Shown: piece by piece, positions 57,609 to 64,000 of the stretch
Numbering within the stretch: position 1 is the stretch's first letter
Layout: each line of letters opens with the position of its first letter
DNA from: Helichrysum umbraculigerum
Taxonomy: Eukaryota > Streptophyta > Magnoliopsida > Asterales > Asteraceae
Direction of reading: 5' to 3'
Assembly (NCBI GenBank): GCA_949592205.1
Contig: CATIUR010000001.1
Span: 71,653,559 to 71,717,558 of the forward strand
Length of the DNA: 64,000 nt
The notes under the pieces: generated by a model
Database searches by the model: none
What the model saw: the letters and a program-made list of their open reading frames with translations, nothing else
Told to the model about the DNA's origin: nothing
Translations under genes and position numbers: made by a program

Positions 57609-60600
57609 AACTCGGAGTAGGGTTCGATGTAGAATCAGTAAACAAGTGAGGATACTTGAGCCGCATTTGGTCTTCCCGTTCCCAAGTGAATTCCGGACCG
57701 CGCCGCAAATTCCACCTGACTTTAACGATGGGAATACGACTTCGTTTCAGTTGTTTGACCTCACGGTCCATAATTTCAGTGGGTTCCTCAACGAAATGAA
57801 GTTTGTCATCGATGCGAATCTCGTCAAGTGGTATGATAAGTGTCTCGTCAGACAGACATTTCTTTAAGTTAGAAATGTGAAAGGTAGGGTGCACGCTGCT
57901 GAGTTCGGGTGGCAGCTGTAATCGATATGCCACGGGGCCAATCCGTTCGAGGATCTCAAAAGGCCCAATGTACCTGGGATTTAATTTCCCGCGTTTGCCA
58001 AATCGGATTACGCCTTTCCAAGGCGATACTTTCAAGAGTACTCGATCCCCAACTTGGAACTCGAGTGGTTTGCGTCTAACATCAGCGTAACTTTTCTGAC
58101 GGTCTCGCGCGGCCTTGAGTCGGTTTTGGATTTCAACAATTTTCTCGGTAGTTTCGTGTATGAGTTCAGGACCAGTGAGTTGACTATCTCCCACTTCAGT
58201 CCAACAGATCGGTGATCGGCACTTACGACCGTACAGTGCCTCAAAAGGTGCAGCCTTAATGCTAGCGTGATAACTGTTATTGTAGGAAAACTCACACAAC
58301 GGTAGGTGTCTTTCCCAGTTGGTACCGAAATCAACTACGCAGGCTCGTAGCATATCTTCCAGTGTCTGAATAGTTCATTCACTCTGGCCATCGGTCTGAG
58401 GGTGGTACGCGGTAATCATATCGAGACGGGTACCCAATGAGTTTTGGAGTGATTGCCAGAAGCGAGATGTGAAACGAGCATCCCTGTCAGAGATGATCGA
58501 GATAGGGACACCATGTTGGCAAACGATTTCTTTGATGTATAATTGTGTGAGGCGTTCCAGTTTATCGGTTTCTCTAATTGCCAGGAAATGAGCTGATTTG
58601 GTGAGACGATCGACGATCACCCAAATGGTATCGCAACCGCTCGACGACTTAGGGAGTTTGGTTATGAAATCCATGGCAATCTGTTCCCATTTCCATTCAG
58701 GAATGTCGGGTTGTTGAAGTAAGCCGGAAGGTTTCTGGTATTCGGCTTTGACTTTCGAACAAGTAAGACACTTGCTGACGTATGTGGCGATTTCAGCTTT
58801 CATGTTCGGCCACCAATAAAACTCTTTGATCCCGTGATACATTTTATCAGACCCCGGGTGGATAGAATATTTGGACTTGTGAGCTTCATCCATCACCAAG
58901 TCCCGAAGGTTCTCGAAACTAGGCAACCAGATTCGGTTAGAGAAGTACCTAACTCCGTTGGGTCTGATTTCGAATTGTTTATCCATGCCTCGCAAGGCCT
59001 CGTTTTTGACATTATCAGGTCTGAGAGCTTCGAGTTGAGCGGTGAGAATCTGAATATTTAAATCGTTATGAATGGTCATACTGAGGGCTCGGACTCGAAG
59101 TGGTTTTGTACGTTCTTTCCGACTGAGGGCATCGGCAACAACATTCGCCTTGCCCGGATGGTACTTGATTTCACAATCATAATCGGTAAGCAACTCGACC
59201 CATCGACGTTGCCTCATGTTGAGATCCTTTTGATCGAATATGTGTTGAAGACTTTTGTGGTCGGTGAATACAGTACTTCGGGTACCATAAAGGTAATGTC
59301 TCCAGATTTTGAGGGCGAATACCACGGCCCCTAACTCAAGGTCGTGAGTTGTGTAGTTCTTCTCGTGAACTTTAAGTTGTCGGGAGGCGTAAGCAATGAC
59401 TTTGTCTCATTGCATTAGCACGCAACCGAGACCTTGGTGAGAAGCATCGCAGTATACCACGAAGTCATCGGTGCCTTCGGGTAGGGATAGAATGGGTGCA
59501 CTGCAAAGCTTGAGTTTCAACAGTTGAAAGGATGACTCTTGTTTATCGGTCCAGTCGAACTTTTTATCCTTTTGAGTCAGTGTCGTGAGTGGTATGGCTA
59601 TTTTTGAGAAGTTTTCAATGAACCGACGATAATACCCCGCCAATCACAAGAATTGACGTACCTCGGTTGGAGTGGTTGGCGCTTGCCAGTTCTTGATGGC
59701 CTCGATCTTTGATGGATCTACATGAATTCCCTGACTATCAATCACGTGTCCAAGGAATTGAACGGTTTTTATCCAGAACTCACACTTAGAGAATTTGGCG
59801 TAAAGCTCCTCGTGTCTAAGTAGTTCTAGGATGGTTCTGAGATGTTGTGCGTGTTCTTGTTCATTTCGTGAGTATATAAGGATGTCATCGATGAAGACAA
59901 TGACAAACTTGTCAAGATAAGGTTTACACACCAAATTCATAAGGTCCATGAATACAGCTGGTGCGTTGGTTAGACCGAATGGCATCACTTGAAATTCGTA
60001 ATGTCCATAACGGGTTCTGAATGCGGTTTTTGGGATGTCGGTATCGCGAACACGCAATTGGTGATAACCCGATCGAAGATCAATCTTTGAATAACAGCTT
60101 GATCCTTGAAGTTGATCGAACAGATCGTCAATTCGAGGAAGTGGATATCGGTTCTTGACGGTTAGTTTGTTCAACTCTCGGTAGTCAATACACATTCGAA
60201 ATGAACCGTCTTTCTTTTTGACAAACAAGACCGGAGCTCCCCAAGGTAAAGAACTCGGTCTGATGAATCCTCTATCCAGGAGTTCCTGTAACTGAGTAGA
60301 CAACTCCTGAAGTTCGGATGGGGCTAGGCGGTACGGTGCTCGGGCCACTGGTGCGGCACCCGGCACGAGATCAATCGAGAACTCAACCTGTCTAGGTGGG
60401 GTAGACCAGGTAGTTCTTCTGAAAAGACTTCGGGGAAGTCTCTAACGATTGGCACATCTTCAAGTCGCTTCTCCTCCGACTTTTTCTCCGTGATGTGCGC
60501 GAGAATTGCTGGGTAACCTTTTCTCAGAAATTTCCGGGTTTTCAGACAGGAGATTATGTTTAGTCTCGACCCACCGGTCTCCCCCTGTATGATCAAGGTT

Positions 60601-62030
60601 CTACCGACGGCGAGAGGGATGCGGACGATCTTATCATGACAAACAATTTCGGCCCGATGCTTGGACAACCAGTCCATACCCACGATGACGTCGAAACTTC
60701 CTAGTTCAACAGGCATAAGATCGATTGAGAAGATTTCGTCGGCTAGGTTTAAAGTGCAATTAGGTATCACACTATCGGTTTCTATGAGTTTACCATTTGC
60801 AAGTTCTACGGTGTACTTAACATCTAAAGCCGCGGGGGTGATATCAAGTAGTGGGCAAAACTCATCAGAAATAAAGCTCCTATCGGCACCAGTATCAAAT
60901 AGAATGGAAGCAGATAAGTTGTTGAGGAGGAACATACCCGAGACCACATTCGGGTCTTGACAGGCGTCCCCTAAGGTGATGACGAAGGCTCTGCTTCGGA
61001 CGTTGTTGTTGCGGTTGTTGTTGTTGTTGTTCTTCAGCTTGGGGCAATTGTTCCTAAAATGCCCAGAGTTTCCGCACCCAAAGCAGGTCTTTGGTGCATT
61101 GATGTTGGGGGTAGGAATGATGGCTCGGCAATCCTTGGCTAGGTGCCCGAACCTTTTGCAGTTGGTGCAAGGGCAGGAACCGTCATGATGGCGGTTGCAT
61201 TTGGAACAGTAGGGTTTGTTCCCGCCGTACCCTTTCTTTTCTGTAGTCCCCGATGAATAAGCTTTAACAGACTCAGGCTTCTTGTTGATGAGTTGGTTGG
61301 ATGAGTTGGGGTTTCCTTCCCATTTGCGTTTGGTGTTTGCAGATGGGGTAGAAGTTGTGCCACGGCGGACAGAATTTGCCGTTAACTCATGGGCCATACG
61401 GATGGCGCTTTGAATCGTACCCGGTTTGGATGAAGTCACCAAGTCTTGTAGTCTGTCGGGAAGTCCATCGACATATTTCTCGATCCTCTTGTATTCAGGA
61501 TCGACCATGGATGGGCACAGAAGTGCCAGTTGGTGGAAACGGTTGGTGTACCCGGTGATATCATCCCCTTGCATCTTGTGGTTCCAAAATTCCAACTCCA
61601 GTTGTTTCAGTTCATCCCTGGGGCAGTACTCACCCCTCAACATCTCCTTCAGCTCCTCCCACGGGAGCTTGTAAGCATTCGCAATACCCACAGTCTGGGC
61701 ATAGGTGTTCCACCAGGTGAGAGCGGTGTCAGTGAAAGTACTGACGGAGAACTTAACCTTGTCTCCCTCCGCACAGTTGTAGATAAGAAACACAGATTCA
61801 ACTTTCTCGATCCAGCGTACTAGACCGATAGCTCCCTCAGTACCTGCAAAGTTCAGAGGTTTGCAGTTTTGGAAGTCCTTATATGAGCAGGGTTTGGGTT
61901 GTGGTCCATTGTTAGCTGTATCTTCGCTACCAGGAGTTGATGTTCGGGTAGCTAGGGCTTGGGCTACACTACGGGCAATCAGACCCGCAATTTCTGCTTC
62001 ACTGAGGGTGATTTGCCGGCGAGGAGGCAT
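57607..62030 (-). pseudogene. Element C gag-pol (Tekay type), one frameshift and three stops
   Basis: Starts MPPRRQITLSEAEIAGLIAR at 62030. Gag, then zinc knuckles (CSKCNRHHDGSC, CTNCKRFGHLAKDC, CFGCGNSGHFRNNC), protease (LFDTGADRSFIS), reverse transcriptase (YRELNKLTVKNRYPLPRIDD; FIDDILIYS), RNase H (VVYCDASHQGLG), integrase (HKSKYSIHPGSDKMY; DRLTKSAHF; YHPQTDGQSE) and a chromodomain-like end (VKVRWNLRRGPEFTWE). Breaks: a small indel near 60,398 shifting frame between protease and reverse transcriptase; TGA at 59644-59646, 59407-59409 and 58375-58377. The last two replace arginine positions, consistent with CGA to TGA changes. More decayed than D, consistent with being older. Confidence 0.9.
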
Positions 62031-62283
62031 GATGCTGAACAAGAAAAGAACAAGGAAAGAGGAATAAGATCTTTGTATGAATTTATGATATGTCACAAGT
62101 GTAAATGATGAGATACACAATAACAGTACGAAGTGACAATCACATTTCATTTAGATAAACAAGTTGAATACAAGGTACGGGTTTTCCAAAAGATTACAGA
62201 GTAATAGTAGTACAAAAGTGACGGGAATTGTTACATCCGGTTGAATTACATAGAATCTAATAAAGTAGTTAACTGGTTACAAG

Positions 62284-62808
62284 TTACAGACTGATATAAT
62301 CTTGATGCAGATTAATCTGCTCCATCAGCGCGACAAGGCGGTCCACGGTTTCTGCTAGTCTGTTGGCTTGTCTGGCGTTGTCTTCAACCAAGGCCAGTCG
62401 TTGTACCAGTGTTCGAGAGTACTCATCTGCCTCCTGTGAACGCTGTTCACATTCCTCTAGTCGGTCTCTTATGAGTTCGTCCGCACCTAATTCAGCGGTT
62501 ATTGAATCCTGAATTATGCTTACAGAGAGGCCGGTATCTTCTTGTTCTCGTTGGAGTTGTGATATATGTTCAAGAGCTTGGCGGAGCAGGTAGGTCATTC
62601 GGTGTTGTTCCCGTTCGAGATTCTCGAGCCTTTGCTCCTGACGGCAGAGTTGGGTAGCCAACACTAGCACCGTGAGATGTGCCAAGTTCTGAGAGTTATG
62701 AACATGATAGGGGTTGCTTCGAGGTGATCCAGTGTTTCTCCTGGCTACTCGTGGGTTTCGTGATCCTTGCGGATGAGAGCGTGATGAATTGGGTGGTGTG
62801 TTTGCCAT
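62284..62808 (-). CDS. Element C pre-gag ORF (174 residues, coiled coil)
   Basis: Open frame between primer-binding site and gag, in the same place as the pre-gag ORF of D. The ATG at 62808 (MANTPPNSSRSHPQGSRNPR) is preferred; an upstream in-frame ATG at 62880 would add 24 residues. The N-terminal 40 residues are basic and disordered-looking; from about residue 45 to the end it is strongly helical with heptad-like leucines (RLENLEREQHRM; HISQLQREQED; LVQRLALVEDNARQANRLAE). No membrane segment, unlike D. No sequence similarity to the D frame is obvious beyond layout. Uninterrupted although gag-pol of C has four breaks. Not recognised. Confidence 0.6.
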   Translation of the reverse strand: MANTPPNSSRSHPQGSRNPRVARRNTGSPRSNPYHVHNSQNLAHLTVLVLATQLCRQEQRLENLEREQHRMTYLLRQALEHISQLQREQEDTGLSVSIIQDSITAELGADELIRDRLEECEQRSQEADEYSRTLVQRLALVEDNARQANRLAETVDRLVALMEQINLHQDYISL

Positions 62809-62971
62809 TCCTGAGGCAGAGTGTAAGTAAGACGCGGCTAATATATATAAGTATACAACCTCTAGCCTAATGTCTAGCACGTATCAAGTAATGGTCCGGT
62901 TCTCTCGTGGTCAGAGTCAACTAACGCATTCCTGTTCAACATAACCATTTCAGACCTCACATCATCTTTCC

Positions 62972-63008
62972 TTAATTATACATAGTTGATCAGGCTATGT
63001 TAAATTAA
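62972..63008 (-). other. Leader hairpin with palindromic loop in element C
   Basis: Minus strand: outer stem TTAATT/AATTAA, 2x2 internal loop, inner stem ACATAG/CTATGT and loop CCTGATCAA, identical in design and loop sequence to element A at 20,461-20,497. The surrounding 150 bases of leader are also similar between A and C. Confidence 0.6.
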
Positions 63009-63112
63009 AGTCGTATGATGAAATTCCTGAACCAATCATGCCTAGTAAGGAAATACTGCCTAATGGTCATAGTCTAGGCCCACTAAATGCAACCTAGTTC
63101 ACTATAACCTTA

Positions 63113-63125
63113 GGCTCTGATACCA
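63113..63125 (-). other. Primer-binding site of element C (tRNA-iMet)
   Basis: TGGTATCAGAGCC on the minus strand, three bases from the 5' LTR. Confidence 0.9.
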
Positions 63126-63128
63126 ATC

Positions 63129-64000
63129 TGTAACACCCCCAAATTTAATGATTTGCGGAAGCATACTTGGGTGTTACTAATCAATATACAAAGCACAAGA
63201 TATACAGTAAACGACCTCTAAATGAGACGTCGTAAAACGATTTCATAGAAATATATGTTTGAAAACTTAATGTTTTCGTATACAAAAATAGTTCCCTAGA
63301 GTCCACGCGTATGGCGGGAGATTCTATTACATAATCAACATGTACAAAAGATAATGCTGAGAATCTCCGTTAAATGCAGTTTAGTGAAATCATGCGACTC
63401 TAGCTATGCCTGGAGAAATCCTACTCCGTCTGGGTACCTGAGAATACATGCTAAAAGGGTCAACACGAATGTTGGTGAATCTCACAGGTTTGTAAGTAAT
63501 ATCAGTTTTGAACACAAGATTTCATAAGTAGTGCCCGCAGGCGTAAATCAAGTATTTGCAAATCCAGCAAATGTAAGTAAGTAAGTTATACCGTTGTCAT
63601 GAGGCTCATAATCGAAGCTTAACCCGTAAGTAATAAGTTGCTCCCGTGACATGCTCGTAACTGAGCAAGCATAAGTAACGAAATAATAGTCTCCCGTTTA
63701 TACAGAACGGTTCGTGGTAGCGCTACTACCCCGGGCGGGGAGGGTCATTTCCCTAATGGATCCATTAACTAGTGTTCGCGCTTAAGTCCATAACTAACGA
63801 TATATGATGGAGAGACTTCAGTGAAAAGTAAGTAACTCATGCAATCCCGTATAGTAAAATGTATAGTTCGTACTTGTGTTCAAGAAAAGTAAGCAACGTA
63901 TCTCACCCCGTATGTAAAACAGTAAAAGTGGGGCTGTAAGACTCACCTGAGTCGAGTAGTAAGCGGTGGTAATCAGTAAGTAGTGAGTAGGTTCTCCGAA
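63129..64000 (-). mobile_element. Element C, 5' LTR, first part in view
   Basis: Matches 32,743-33,338 and then 55,725 onward, so it is the unsplit LTR. It runs past the window edge; by comparison another 1.5-1.6 kb should lie outside, followed by the rest of the A-type LTR cut at 32,742. Confidence 0.9.

Noticed and set aside
1..64000. tRNA or rRNA genes
   Set aside because: The only tRNA-like matches are the 13-20 nt primer-binding sites next to LTRs; no cloverleaf was seen.

Overview
This is plant nuclear DNA: AT-rich, with a spliced F-box gene, TIR and CACTA miniature transposons, and a large nest of Ty3/gypsy LTR retrotransposons. A eudicot is clear. The family is not proven, although Tekay-type LTRs opening TGTAACACCC/TGTGACACCC would fit Asteraceae. 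No bacterial, organellar or CRISPR features were seen. All coordinates and motifs were read by eye.

Layout. 1-13,500 is gene-bearing: several small DNA transposons (a palindromic MITE inside a TA microsatellite, a hAT-like element, a CACTA MITE, fold-back elements), a broken glutathione transferase exon, one convincing intact host gene (an FBS1-like F-box gene on the minus strand, three exons, 7,930-8,631) with an ACGT/W-box-rich upstream region, and a Mutator-like element (10,227-11,676) that has captured the first exon of a GPR107/CAND-type seven-transmembrane receptor gene. 13,509-15,640 is a solo LTR with an ATATT target duplication.

16,932-64,000 is one nest. Element A (plus strand; large LTRs, non-coding interior) runs 16,932-24,375, and a second A-type copy resumes at 32,125. 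Between them lies element B, an Athila-type element on the minus strand (24,376-32,124) that keeps gag-protease but has a different reading frame where reverse transcriptase and integrase should be. The second A copy is cut at 32,742 by element C, a minus-strand Tekay-type chromovirus with decayed gag-pol at 57.6-62.0 kb and its 5' LTR running off the window end. The 3' LTR of C is split by element D (33,339-55,719, flanked by GCGCT), a younger Tekay element present as LTR-interior-LTR-interior-LTR.

How the parts relate. A has no coding capacity but shares with C its LTR start, its leader with a possible kissing-loop hairpin, and its 3' hairpin plus polypurine tract, so it looks like a parasite of a C-like element. 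C and D both carry an additional open frame between primer-binding site and gag. All of the LTRs with an interior contain dense arrays of short dyad or TTGAC motifs. The best candidates for something undescribed are the pre-gag ORFs, the in-frame replacement of pol in B, the covarying hairpin that starts at the pol stop codon, and the dyad arrays.
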